Shown here piece by piece: positions 8,763 to 19,716 of a stretch of DNA of 64,000 nt. The translations under genes and the position numbers were made by a program. A model generated the notes under the pieces. It did no database searches. It saw only the letters and a list, made by a program, of their open reading frames with translations, and was not told where the DNA came from. The DNA is taken from the NCBI GenBank assembly GCA_002099365.1, contig MSED01000001.1, positions 1,178,001 through 1,242,000 of the forward strand. The letters run 5' to 3'. Within the stretch, counting starts at the first letter, position 1, and every line of letters starts with the position of its first letter. Origin of the DNA: Phialophora verrucosa. Lineage: Eukaryota; Ascomycota; Eurotiomycetes; Chaetothyriales; Herpotrichiellaceae.

Positions 8763-11027
8763 ATGAGTTTCGGCTTCGGAATCAGCGACTTTGAGTACGT
8801 TTTCAACCTCGTGCTACGAGTAAAGAATTTTCTCGGTGACGTTGCGGACGCTCCCAAAGCATGGAACGGCCTCAAGGCCGAAGCAGAGTGCCTGGCCATC
8901 TGTCTCAAGGTGATCAGATACAAGCAAAGTAGGCGTCTTCTCCGAGAGATCTCGGCGAGACAGCGTGACGATCTATTGGCCATTGTCAAAGGGTGCGAAA
9001 TCAACATGGCGGAACTCATTGGCTTCGTGGCGCAGACTCAGAGTATTGCTGTAGCGGAATACGAGGAGGACGGGGGACAGCTTAAGCCGCGAGGGCTTTC
9101 GTTGACCAGGTGGATTAAAAAACTTGCTACAGTTGGGCAGAATCTGTGGACAAAGATGACTTTTGTTTGGCAAGAGAAGCAGCCGATGCGCGAGAAGCTT
9201 GCTATCCCGACGCAGAGTTTGAATATCTATCTGGTAAGCTTGACTTATATCTCGCTCTCATACAATGCTCGACTGTCTGGCAGACGTGGAGGGATGTCCT
9301 TACCACCAACTTGGACAGAGGAATGGGCCGTTGTGGGCACAAAGGTGGCTTTCAAGGATGTCGACTTCTCTTTGAAGGACTTGATGAAGCCCGGTGTCGA
9401 AGATGGGATCGTCGATTACGCCTCGAAGAAAATCGCCGGCGGTGGAGAGAAGGGAAAAGCGAAGAAGCCCGATTCATCAGGAGGAGGAGCGGTCAAAGTC
9501 CCCAACAGACCACGTCGGAAGTCTTCATTTGGTCCAAGAGTGGGACATACCGACTCGGACGGTATGTTCCTCGTTCGACGAAAGGGTCAGGCTCGTTCCA
9601 TATCTCGAGTCACCTCTGGCGTTGAGATGGTCAAAGCAGACTACGACTTTGACAGTGACTCTGGTTCGAGCTCTGTTGGTCTTGTTGGGGGGTATGTCTC
9701 CCCTCGAGGCGGTGACGATGGAGCAAAATACGAGGAGCGATCACCACGGCAGGACACCTCGGAAGGACGCGGCAGGCACAACACCCCGCGGAATCACGGT
9801 ACCCTCGAGGACTCGGATGAAGATTTCGAGGGCGAAAAAGCAGCGATGTGGGAGGCCGAAAGGCGAGGATACATGATCGCAAGGGACAAGATCAAGAGAG
9901 ACCGCAAGACTGCAATCAAGGAGATGGAAAGAGCGGTCACAGAAGAAGCCGAAGATTCGTCCCATCAGGGTCGGACAAGTCATCCCAGATCTGTACCGCC
10001 TGGCCTGCCGGATGTCAGATCATACATGGAATCGCGATATCACATTGTCATTGGCATTGCTACTCCAGCAGCTGAAGCACTGAACAAGGCAGAAATTCGT
10101 AGTCGGACTTCATCCTACATCAGCAAGCCATCTCGACCAGAACGTGATCCAGAGTCTAAACTGAAGGAAAGTCTGGACGAGCCACGGCATCGGACTGCAG
10201 CCAGCCGAAGCCTTTCCGACTCAGATATATCTTCTGCCTCTGACTCGGATTCTGAGCGTCCAATCAAGCCCACGCTCGGATCAGAATCGAGGATGAGGAG
10301 GGAGAAGGACAAGACAGAACACACCAGATACAGGGCAAAGCTGTTCTCGATACCACGAACAGAGTATGTACCACAGACACACTCCTACGAAGGACGAACA
10401 TCAACAAGGGGTGATCATGGTCGTGAGCATTTTCTCCGTCAACAGGAGAACTTCATCACCCGAAGAGAAGAGGATCTGGAACGGAGGGAAGCTATTCTGC
10501 AGCAACGCGAGATGGATGTGCTAGCGCGAGAGAGAGCTCTTCACCGTCGCGACCCCTCCACTGGACCTCGAAACCCGCCCTACGAATCTGAGTACGGAGA
10601 CCCTTCGATCAGGGTCACCCGAGCACAAGACCCAGCGGATCGAGAAAAGATGGATGTCCTGGCGCGAGAGAGAGCTCTTCACCATCACGATCCCTCCACT
10701 GGACCTCGAAACACGGCCTATGAATCATCTGAATACGGAGGCCCTTCGATCGAGCTCGTCCGAGCACAACACCCAGCGGATCGAGAAGGGCGAAGGCGTC
10801 ATGAAGGGGTGGAGTTCATTCGTCCAGAGCGACACCGTCCAAGTGTTAGAAGAGCTGGGAGCTATGCTGGACCGTCGTACTCCAAACATTATTCTGAGTC
10901 GGATGAGGAGATCATACTTGAGCCACAAAGATCCGATGTTCGACATAGTGAGCAGGATATCAGGCGAAGGAATCCGAGGGGCTCGGATGATGATGATGGT
11001 GAGCAGTTCATTCTCGATGTGAGGTGA
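8763..11027 (+). CDS. Disordered protein with a fungal helical N-terminal domain
   Basis: A single exon of 754 aa. Residues 1 to about 180 (FGFGISDFEYVFNLVLRVKNF near the start) form a mostly alpha-helical region resembling domains found at the N terminus of fungal STAND/NLR-type proteins. The rest is Ser/Arg/Glu-rich and disordered, with a predicted coiled coil near residues 560-600 (QQENFITRREEDLERREA). No NTPase or repeat sensor domain follows. A 46-codon segment is duplicated in tandem (see repeat). A GTAAGC...CAG pair at 9234-9283 looks like a 50-nt intron, but removing it shifts out of the long frame, so it was kept as coding. Function is unknown. Confidence 0.7.
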   Translation: MSFGFGISDFEYVFNLVLRVKNFLGDVADAPKAWNGLKAEAECLAICLKVIRYKQSRRLLREISARQRDDLLAIVKGCEINMAELIGFVAQTQSIAVAEYEEDGGQLKPRGLSLTRWIKKLATVGQNLWTKMTFVWQEKQPMREKLAIPTQSLNIYLVSLTYISLSYNARLSGRRGGMSLPPTWTEEWAVVGTKVAFKDVDFSLKDLMKPGVEDGIVDYASKKIAGGGEKGKAKKPDSSGGGAVKVPNRPRRKSSFGPRVGHTDSDGMFLVRRKGQARSISRVTSGVEMVKADYDFDSDSGSSSVGLVGGYVSPRGGDDGAKYEERSPRQDTSEGRGRHNTPRNHGTLEDSDEDFEGEKAAMWEAERRGYMIARDKIKRDRKTAIKEMERAVTEEAEDSSHQGRTSHPRSVPPGLPDVRSYMESRYHIVIGIATPAAEALNKAEIRSRTSSYISKPSRPERDPESKLKESLDEPRHRTAASRSLSDSDISSASDSDSERPIKPTLGSESRMRREKDKTEHTRYRAKLFSIPRTEYVPQTHSYEGRTSTRGDHGREHFLRQQENFITRREEDLERREAILQQREMDVLARERALHRRDPSTGPRNPPYESEYGDPSIRVTRAQDPADREKMDVLARERALHHHDPSTGPRNTAYESSEYGGPSIELVRAQHPADREGRRRHEGVEFIRPERHRPSVRRAGSYAGPSYSKHYSESDEEIILEPQRSDVRHSEQDIRRRNPRGSDDDDGEQFILDVR
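10512..10788 (+). repeat. In-frame tandem duplication, 138-bp period
   Basis: The segment beginning ATGGATGTGCTAGCGCGAGA at 10512 recurs from 10650 with a few substitutions. Both copies encode MDVLARERALH...DPSTGPRN...EYG.PSI...RAQ.PADRE. The period is 138 bp, or 46 codons; the second copy has one extra codon (ESSEY for ESEY). The low divergence suggests a fairly recent unequal exchange. Confidence 0.85.
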
Positions 11028-11608
11028 GGTATCCTGGTCCACCCTGTTACCGGATCTTCACACAATGTTCATCCGTGCGCGCCTGGTAAGGGAGGTCAGC
11101 TTTTCGATTTACGAAACGGGGTGTCGCAGCGTACCATCTAGCTGCGGCTGCGGTGAAACACGTCGGCATCAGATTCAGCAAGGCGGCAACCGGTTCGGTC
11201 TTGATCCTCTTTGGCTTGAAAAGCCATTGGCATCAGCTCAGGGTGAGGTGTCCAACATTTGTGTGTGATGCGCCCAGATCCAGCGCCATGACCACAGGGG
11301 ATGGCAAGTGCAAGTACTTGTCGGTCGCCTCAGCGTCTCATTAAGCCTCACGAGTGTAGATGCCGATAGCGGAGACTTTTTCCTGAATTCCGCCCCGCCC
11401 GCGTCACTTTACGGAGCCAAAACGATGCATACCAACTTTTTCCGCACGCTGCTTGTGCTGTAGATCTTGTCCCTCAGTCTCGACCAACCCTGGCCTCGCA
11501 TCGTATGGACTACAGTACTGTAACTAGCCAACACTTTGTTTTTGCTCGCGCGTCCCGCGCTTCATATCCTTCACTCGACCCACCTCTTCTTCGCGCACAG
11601 CACCCGCA
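11028..11608. other. Intergenic region upstream of CIA1
   Basis: About 580 bases with no supported gene. The 100 bases before the CIA1 start are C/T-rich, consistent with a fungal promoter and leader. Confidence 0.5.
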
Positions 11609-13288
11609 ATGACAGACCCCTCAACCACCCCGTCACCACCATCCCTCTCCCTCCTCCACACGCTGCACCATCCCGGCAGCGGCTCTACGCGCTCATGGCA
11701 ATCCGTCCCACACCCGGACTCCTCCATCCCGCTCCTAGCAACCGCATCCGCCGACAAAAGCGTGAACATCTACTCATTGAGAGATTTCTCCCTCGTGTCG
11801 ACAATATCTGGCGGGCACAAGCGCAGCGTAAGGACCGTGGCGTGGAAATATTTCGGCCGCCCGAAGAAAAACGGCAGAAGGAATCCAGTCGTGCTGGGAA
11901 CGGGCAGCTTCGACGCCAATGTCGGCATATGGGTTTGGAATGACGAGCGGCGGCGCGCACAACTCGGGCTTGAAGGCGAGGATTCCAGCGCCGCAATGTC
12001 TGAGGATGCCTTTGAGACGGATATGAACGAGGACACGGAGGAATGGCACTTCAGCACCCTCCTCACGGGTCCGGACAGCGAGATCAAATCCATTGATTTC
12101 AGCCCGCCGCACTACCCTGCCAATATTCTGGCAACGAGTTCGCGAGACAAGAGCGTTTGGATCTGGGAAGAGGTTGAGCCCGAGGAGTGGGAGACCATTG
12201 CCGTGTTGAGCGAGCATACCGGCGATGTAAAGTGTGTGGGATGGTGCACCGGCGCGAAGAGGCGGAAGGTCCAGAAACGGAGGAGGGCGGCCACGGCGCA
12301 GCAAGGAAATGGGGATAGAGATGGGGATTTCGAGATGGCTAACGGGACTGATGCGCACGATAACGGTCTGTTTCCACCAACGCAAAACGGGAGTGCAGAG
12401 GACGAGGAAGAGGAGATCGTAGGAGCTCGACCCGTCCTCGCGTCTGGATCCTACGACGATACGATCCGTCTGTGGCGCGACGTGGAAGAAGAAGGCGATT
12501 GGATCTGTGTGGCCGTAATAGCTTCGCACACAGGCACGGTTTGGGATCTGAAGTGGGAGGGCCACATCAACTACTCGCTACTCAATGTCTCTAGTGACGC
12601 AACGGCCGAAGAGGAGGATGCCATCGTCCGAGCCTTCGAGACAGAGTGGCAGCCACGTATCGTTTCCTGCTCGGACGATTTGACCGTCCGCATTTGGCGG
12701 AGAGAATTGAGTGTCGGGGAGAAAGAGAAACGGCGGCAGCAAAGACAGACGGGGGCATCGACCACAGCTGCTGCACCGATGGGATTTGCGTCGAGCAGAA
12801 TACCCTCTGTGATACGACCCTTGAGCGCGATGGAAAATTGGGTCGAGGACGCCACCCTCCCGCAGGCTCATGTGCGGAGCGTCTACGCGGTAGATTGGTC
12901 GAAACGGACAGGCTTGGTAGTCAGTTGTGGTGGCGATGGGACGATTGCCGTGTACAGGGAGGTTCCGACGCCCGCGGCCGCGACAGGGCAGGAAGGAGGG
13001 GATGTCGTTATGAATGGCACGGCTACTGAGTCGTCATCGGGAGCTCTATCCACCGAGAATGGGACGGCTGGAGAAAGCGAGCCCTACAAGCTGCATAAGT
13101 CGACGTGGGAAATTGTATCGCTGATGGAAGGAGCGCACGATGAATACGAAATCAATCACGTCTGCTGGGCGGAGAGGAGAGACAAGGATCGACGCTTTGA
13201 TGGCGAGGAGATTCTTGTGTCTACAGGCGACGAAGGCGCCGTCAGGATATGGACGTTACCCGAAGATTTGGTCAGGGATATGCAATGA
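11609..13288 (+). CDS. CIA1: Cytosolic iron-sulfur assembly WD40 protein CIA1
   Basis: A single exon of 559 aa. WD-repeat cores are visible throughout: LLATASADKSVNIYS, VLGTGSFDANVGIW, ILATSSRDKSVWIWE, VLASGSYDDTIRLWR, IVSCSDDLTVRIWR, VVSCGGDGTIAVY and LVSTGDEGAVRIW, giving the seven blades of Cia1. Acidic and low-complexity inserts (about residues 215-270 and 450-490) make it longer than the yeast protein, as is common in moulds. Cia1 is part of the targeting complex with Cia2 and Met18 that hands 4Fe-4S clusters to nuclear and cytosolic enzymes. The gene converges with MTG1, stop to stop 867 bases apart. Confidence 0.9.
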   Translation: MTDPSTTPSPPSLSLLHTLHHPGSGSTRSWQSVPHPDSSIPLLATASADKSVNIYSLRDFSLVSTISGGHKRSVRTVAWKYFGRPKKNGRRNPVVLGTGSFDANVGIWVWNDERRRAQLGLEGEDSSAAMSEDAFETDMNEDTEEWHFSTLLTGPDSEIKSIDFSPPHYPANILATSSRDKSVWIWEEVEPEEWETIAVLSEHTGDVKCVGWCTGAKRRKVQKRRRAATAQQGNGDRDGDFEMANGTDAHDNGLFPPTQNGSAEDEEEEIVGARPVLASGSYDDTIRLWRDVEEEGDWICVAVIASHTGTVWDLKWEGHINYSLLNVSSDATAEEEDAIVRAFETEWQPRIVSCSDDLTVRIWRRELSVGEKEKRRQQRQTGASTTAAAPMGFASSRIPSVIRPLSAMENWVEDATLPQAHVRSVYAVDWSKRTGLVVSCGGDGTIAVYREVPTPAAATGQEGGDVVMNGTATESSSGALSTENGTAGESEPYKLHKSTWEIVSLMEGAHDEYEINHVCWAERRDKDRRFDGEEILVSTGDEGAVRIWTLPEDLVRDMQ

Positions 13289-14155
13289 ATGATGTCTATA
13301 CAGAAATGAGAACCGGTAACACGCACATTCAATCAGGTCGTGAGGCTCTAGTCTCCTGTAGAAGCTCGACACACAAGGTGCTATCTTCCCAGATCCGCCA
13401 TGATCAGGTACTTGTGCCGGGCACAGCATACCATGCCATTATGACCGTTTAAGACTCCCACGCCAGCGCGGCTGATCGCAATGCCACTCCTTTTCGTTTG
13501 TGTCGAGCGTCCGCTCCGCCCAACCGCGCTTCCCCTGTTCACTACCATCCACCAGGTCCGGCAGTATCACCCCTTCACATTCACACCGTCGTGACCATCC
13601 ACCAATCAATCACCCTCGACATGCAGTCTTTATATTTTTCAAGTTCTCAAATTCTCCCAACAATATCCTTTCGGGCTCAGGTCAAACTAGCACCGGCTAG
13701 GGGCGAGTTCGAGACGAATTGTTGCGACAAGACCTCCGGTTCGACTCCCGCCGCCAGCATCCGAATAAACCGATCCTCCTCGAGTTTCCTCCTCCTCCTC
13801 GAAAACGACAAAGGAAATAAGTGGTGGAATGATAATTAGGGGCCAGAAATAACATAATGTTTGCATACTTGACAAGTCAAATCGGCGGTTCCAAACCGCG
13901 AGATTGGGAGTAGACCGGTGGTTGGCCAATACCGGATATAGCCCTTTCAAAGAAGAACAAAAGAAAAACTTACCCATAACCTCATGTTCGAATGGTGGTT
14001 GTGGTAGAGTTTTTGTTTTTGTTCCCGTCTGCTTGGTTACTTGTGGTGTGTCAGCTTAGTGTAGGGTCATCCTAAAGGTAGAAATTCACTTGTTGCTAAG
14101 AAGCGTTCAATGAGAGTTGAATAGATTGATGGCGCTGGTAACTTCGGTTCCAAGC
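13289..14155. other. Convergent intergenic region CIA1 / MTG1
   Basis: No gene is supported. A GGTTCGACTCC box B-like word at 13738-13748 does not sit in a foldable tRNA. The region carries the 3' ends of the two converging genes. Confidence 0.45.
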
Positions 14156-15230
14156 TCATCCCTCAGCTAGATACGCCTCCTTCCTAAGTTGCTTCGCAGC
14201 TTTACGGGCCTGGTTCATGCTCCCCCCCAGTAACTCCAGTTGTTGAGTCCTTTCGGCTAGGGCATCTTCTGTCACGTTATCCAAGATGAATCGTCCCATC
14301 TGGCCGCTCCTCCACCGTTGAACGAACTGTAGAGCCGAAGATTCAAAATCTGGTAGGCCACCCTTCTTCAAACGGCCCTGTCTCCGCGCAAGGCCTTCCA
14401 GTACAGCGAAGATATCGTTAGTGGGCTCCGAGAACATATTGTACAGTTTTGGATCCCGAAGGTTCAGGTGATACAGAAGGTAATCCGCGATGGTTGTGGG
14501 CGGGATGATGGTGTCTTTGACACTTCCGCACAGGGCGAGCTTGAGCATGCTCTCCGCATCAGGAACATACGGAACGAACACGCCGGGGGTATCGAGCATG
14601 TAGACGGCTTCTCGACCGTCCTCGGCCTCTATGATCTTGACGTCGCTCCCAATCTTCCTCGTCACGCCAGGCTGGTCGCCTGTCCTGGCGGCCTTCTTTT
14701 TCCCCAGGCTCACGTTGCGCAGCGCATTCAGAAGAGACGACTTGCCCACGTTGGGCATGCCCACGACCATGAGACGAGTGCCGAACAAAGAAGTCGATGC
14801 GTTGGCGTGAGCGCGTGCAAAATCGAGGACTTTGTTGATCGTTCCTCGCGCCTTGATGTCTGTGAAAAAGGATATCGACGGGGCGTCCCATTTCTGGATA
14901 ACCCTCTCCCTCTACACACGTGTGTCAGCATCGTAGGACCGAAACCTCCTGCTAGACCTCTCTCCGCACCTGTCTGTCCTCGTTCGTGAGATTGCTCCCT
15001 AGGTCTTGCTTGGTGTAGACGATCAACCGTGGGCGCTCGCCGAGATTCGCTTCGAACATGGGATTGCGGGATACGACAGGTGTACGGTAGTCGCGACACT
15101 CGATTACAAGGTCGATCTGCGACACCATGGATTTCATTTTCGACAGCCCCGCGGCATGATGGCCTAGGTAGTAGGATCGAGGAATGGACCCCAGGTGCGG
15201 ATACACCTGGCGCGGGACGAACGCGCCCAT
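14156..15230 (-). CDS. MTG1: Mitochondrial ribosome-associated GTPase MTG1
   Basis: Two exons on minus, 15230-14970 and 14911-14156, encode 338 aa; the 58-nt phase-0 intron has a GTGCGG donor and TAG acceptor. The GTPase motifs are circularly permuted, the mark of the YlqF/MTG1 family: G4 (VYTKQDLG) comes first, then G1 (GMPNVGKSS) and G3 (DTPGVF). The N terminus reads IPRSYYLGHHAAGLSKM, as in MTG1 proteins. MTG1 acts in the mitochondrial matrix on large-subunit ribosome assembly. The C-terminal helical region ends in AYLAEG. Normal length. Confidence 0.9.
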
Positions 15231-18085
15231 CGTAGGTTACGTATGTCGGAGCTCAAGTCGGCGGATAACTGAGCCATTGTGCTCACTTGATCTCCTCGAC
15301 GTGCAGACGTAAGAGCATCAGGACGGTGAAGGGGAATAGAACAGGGCGTTTAGGTCAATTTCAACGGGAACGGACTACGTCGAAGTGGACGCAGCCAGGA
15401 CCGGATACGGTGGAGTAGAAAGGTAATTAATTTCATCTTCATTCCCCGCGAGCCCGACTCATTCTTCCTCTCAGACAGCTACACCTGTCGATCAAGGCCG
15501 GAATTAGTCTTCTATTCCCAGCGACCGTGCTCGGCGGTATACTGTGGTTCGTACTTCTCTACTGGACGCGCTTCTGGCATTAGACGGGGAACCTTCGCCT
15601 GAGATCACGACGCACCACGCATGGTTGACTGACTACAAAGATTTCTCTATCGTCGGGCAAGCAGGCTGCAATGTCTGCTACTAGCTGCAATCTGCGTCGT
15701 CACTGCCATGGCGACCACTGGTCCGCATTGCCCATCCACGTAGGCTGTGCGTCATAAGGCATGTAGCTCGCGTCTCCCCCCTTTCCCGGCGCATGAAGCT
15801 ATGGGACTACCTCCTGCAGATTTCGAGCGTGCAAGCTGAAGGACTTTGCAAGCGGCAGCAGGAGAAACCGTGCAACTCCCTTCTCACCGCAACAGTTGCT
15901 TCATCGAGCGTGAGGCCTTCGACTGGGTATAATTGGTGACTATGACTTCCACAACTCAGTTGTCAATCACAGGCGCATGGCCAGTGGGCTCAGTCATAAC
16001 ACATTGCAACAGACTTGCAGACATTTTGTCCACCCGCGGACCACAAGACCGAATCGAGCAAAGGAAGCACGGAGGGAATCACAGTGTTGCCGGACCTCAT
16101 GCTAGCAGGCACGGCAAATGTGCTTCTGATCATGGTCAGGCCACAACTCCTCTCGCCTGTCATCTCTCGGGCAACAGGCTGTGCGAGGTGGAAGTTGCGT
16201 CGGACACGCTATCTGTTGCTGGCATCACTGGAACCGAAGCTCGTGCTTACGAGCAATCCTTACCTGGATACCGGAGAGCGTGTAAGTGTAGCTCGGTAAC
16301 AGGACCGCCTAAGTGGTAATGACGGTGTGGTGCTCATTGTCACACTTCGTGAAGAAAAGGGATCCTGGAGTTACGACTTGCGGCTACTGCGACTTTGCCC
16401 CAAAGCCCTAGGCCACATAACGGTATGACCTGACTCCTCTAATGATGATGCATCGTTGCCTGCGCCAGAGAGTTATGAAATGGAAGCTGGAATGTGGCGT
16501 ATACTATTGGCGATGTTATCGACATGTTGATTTCGCAGCATGCTCCGCCCTGCAAGGCTGGAGGGGAGCTATTTGAAGAGGGGATCCCGCATGGAGATAT
16601 GCCCAAGAGCTTGACCACCGCGCTTAGAAGGCTATCAGACAATATGACTGGCTATGGAAGCCACCCGGAATTGCAAATGCAATCAAATGCTCCTATTCTT
16701 CCTCACGTTCAGTCCGCTTCCCAAGCAGTATCCCACAGCCATTTCAGAGACGACGTGCCACGATCAGCAGACTGGAAACAAATCGGCAAGTACCCGGGGA
16801 GTGTTAGCCACGTGTGACGTGCCCCGGTTGGATAGCAAGCATATCTGATGTTGCACAGGATGTACAACCTATGGCATGCCCGTTGCTTCGAGAACTCGAC
16901 CAGGCCACACAGACGGAAGCGGTTGTTACACATGGAAGCAAAGAGTACACCGGCCTGGAAAAGGTGGTGTCTCATGCGCGGTGCAAGCATGTTGCACCTT
17001 AGAGTGTCCAGGCGTACCAGGCTCGCTTGACCTGTGGTGCTGCCCATTGCGTGTTGAAAGGCCAAAGCCGGGATAGATTTGCCCGAAAGAGGAACAATCC
17101 AAGATGGCGAATTTCCGGAGCCGCGGGGGTTGGCGGCGGCCAATCACGACGCAGCCCGCGAATTAAATCGTTATCTTGGTATCGGCGATGGGCTAAACCT
17201 ATTCGGGCAAGGCTGTCCGTGCAGCCAACCGCCGGACTGCGCATCTCGACGACGACTTGCCTTCTGTATCTGCGATCGAGGTCCAGTCAAGCGCATTGGA
17301 TACTCCCTCCACTGGCCGATTCGCCGGCTGATCCTGCTACGTGCATCTGGCATCCTGCGTGGAATCAAGCAGCTTGCCCGAGGGGCCCTGTCACGAACCG
17401 CTGCGATCACCCCTCGACAGCGCTTTCGGTCGTTACAGGTCAAGCCGTACTGTCTCGGCTGAATGGCCAGAGGAGAGGGCTCTTCTCGACCGTGTCTACC
17501 GAGAGCTTCTCCTTCTCCGACCCTCCCATAGGCTGTGGGTTTTGCAGTGCCGTCTAAGATGGACCCTCTTCGCTCTACACCCTTTTGAGCTCACTTCTCC
17601 CTCGAACAAACATCATACCTCTCTCAACCTCCCATTCACCGCAATCGTCGGGGTTCCATTCTTTATAACTCCCGTCGTTTCCCCTGCGACCTTGTTATAC
17701 AATCGGATCCTGTCTTACCACTATCCTAGACAATCTTAGCGTCTGGGTGGTGTGACTTGACCGATTGTCCTTGTTCTGCTGGCATTTTGTCCTATTTGGG
17801 AGGTCTTCAAGCTCCGCAATCGTATTTATACCCTCAGCCGCTTCGCTGTGCCTTACATTGATTGTCGAGGGCTCTTCTTGGCTTCATGTTCTTTTGGTGA
17901 CATACGTCAGCGGCTATTTTCAGTTGTGGCTGTCAGTGCTGAGAAACAGTGTCACAGCTTCACACTTGAACAGTCAAGGCCTTGCTGCATACGTCTGTAA
18001 GAGACCGGTCTGAGCTCGCCCGCCGCTGTATATAAGCTCGCAAGATCCCGACGCGCCGACAACCTTTTACCCTGAGTTCTCAGCG
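15231..18085. other. 2.85-kb region without a recognised gene
   Basis: Only short overlapping frames occur on both strands, with no domain, no consistent splice pattern and no clear repeat. The final 100 bases hold the TATA-type promoter of the next gene. It could host a non-coding transcript or simply be spacer; nothing in the sequence decides this. Confidence 0.45.
18029..18035 (+). promoter_or_regulatory. TATA box of the DUF3445 gene
   Basis: TATATAA lies 51-57 bases before the ATG at 18086 in an otherwise GC-rich stretch. Position and match are what is expected of a core promoter element with a short leader. Confidence 0.5.
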
Positions 18086-19716
18086 ATGGCTTCGTTTCTT
18101 GATGAGCGGACCCTTCTCTATGCAGGGCTCGCCGTATGTGTCACCGTCATCACATATCTCAGTCTCAGTGCACGTCAGAAAGAAGTCGTCTTCAGCAGGT
18201 TGATACTGCGAGGTCGCCGATCGTCAAGTGCAGATACTCCCCCGCGATCACTCTCGCCAGAAAAGGTCCCCGCCAACTCTCAACCCAAGTCATCCGAATA
18301 TGTTAGCACTTTCCCGCCCCTAAGCAGAGAAAACCTCCCAGAAGCAGCTGCCGAGCTACCAGAGGATCGGCGCAAGGTGTTGACGACTTCCACCTTGGAT
18401 GAGAAGACGTGGACCAAGTCCATTCTCGGATTTGAAGACGACTTCCGCAAGGCTGACCCCGAAAAGTACATCTACACTGGCTACAAAGTCAAGGAGATCC
18501 GCGCCTTGGGAGATTTTCCCAACTATTCTGCCCTGAGCGGTACACCACTTCCGCAAGCCTATCCTGAGCATGACATCAACAAGGCCTTGCCACGGCCATA
18601 TCGACCATTCCGCTGGGCGTACCATCAGACCATGTGTGAGTACCAAAGGTTGAATTCTGCATGTCGCTTCGACTAACCAACGCCGGACAGCACTGACCAA
18701 GCTGGAGCCCGACTGGTGGCTCGAGTTGGAAAACACCTACGTCGCTCGGATTAGTCAACGCAAAAAGCTGTACGCCGAACACGGCGAAGCTGTTCTTCAA
18801 TGGCTCCCCGGTTCAGAGCTAGCGTGCAAAGAGTTGATGGAGATGGCGCTTCAATTCCTTTGCGCCCGCTATCCTCAATACTTTACGCTCCACGCCGACA
18901 AAAAGACCTTCGAGAACCGGATTCTCGGCACAAAGCAAGACGTCTCGGCCAAACATCCCTTGCTCGTCTTGTTGGACAATGTCCCCGAAGACTTTGCAAT
19001 CACGCTGCGGAATCCGGAAACTGGGTACTATCATTTCCGCGCAGGGATGATCTGCTCGGCTCTAGGCTGGAACGTGGGCACCAAGATCGGGATGCAGCTG
19101 CACCAGATCCATGCCCCCATTCCAGACTATAAGGAGAAGATGCAGTTCAGCATGGACCGGTACGTGGATCCGTCACGAGACATATGAAGGGGCGGGAGAG
19201 AGATTGCTAACTAGGTGCTATAGCTTCTTCAGCAAAATGCCGGCTTCCAAACCAATCCAGCGAGGCTCCTGGGGCCTCGAAGTCGACCAGCCATTGTACA
19301 TGCCTCCCGGCGACCCGCACGAGAAGTACCGAGACTTCCAATCACCCGACCTCGACCTCTCGCGCATCCACCTGCGCGTCGACTGGCAAACCCTGCGCCG
19401 CCTTCCGCTCTCGGGCGGCATCGTGTTCAATTTCAAAGCGCTATTCACGCCTATCACCGAGTTCCGCGACGAGCCGTACATCCCGAGCCTCGTGCTGAAA
19501 CTCCTCAAGGAAGGCAAAGAGAATCTCATGAAATACAAGAATACCTGGCACGTGGAGCATGTGGTCCTCCCAGCCATGGAGGAGTATGAACGCGAGCAGA
19601 TCTCAAAGGGCATCGTGGAGAAGGACTGGCCATGCCACACTTTGGACGAGAGCCCCTGGTTTCCAGGCTGGAAGGAGAAATGGGTGAGGCAACAAGGCTT
19701 TGCGCCCCGAGAATGA
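18086..19716 (+). CDS. DUF3445 protein (heme-dependent oxidative N-demethylase-like), membrane-anchored
   Basis: Three exons, 18086-18635, 18691-19159 and 19224-19716, give 503 aa with both junctions restoring conserved text (HQTM-SLTKLEPDWW and SMDR-FFSKMP). Residues 9-27 form one membrane helix, followed by a Ser/Pro-rich linker. From about residue 150 the sequence follows DUF3445: WWLELENTYVARISQRKKL, DNVPEDFAITL, FRAGMICSALGW, HQIHAPIPDYKEKM and, near the end, RLPLSGGIVFNFK. DUF3445 includes a bacterial heme-dependent oxidative N-demethylase subunit; an equivalent reaction in fungi is inference. The helix suggests anchoring to an inner membrane such as the ER. Confidence 0.8.

Noticed and set aside
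9234..9283. Candidate 50-nt intron in the helical-domain gene
   Set aside because: Good GT and AG ends, but splicing moves into a frame that soon ends (9625), while the unspliced frame runs on to 11027.
11774..12565. Antisense open frame of 263 codons opposite CIA1
   Set aside because: The sense strand encodes clear WD repeats; the antisense product resembles nothing.
13696..13759. Possible tRNA with box B word GGTTCGACTCC
   Set aside because: Only 64 bases separate the best acceptor halves, the T stem has two mismatches, the acceptor two, and no D arm or box A is present.
15933..17739. Several plus-strand frames of 90-176 codons
   Set aside because: Overlapping frames, no domain, no consistent splice sites or hydrophobic pattern.
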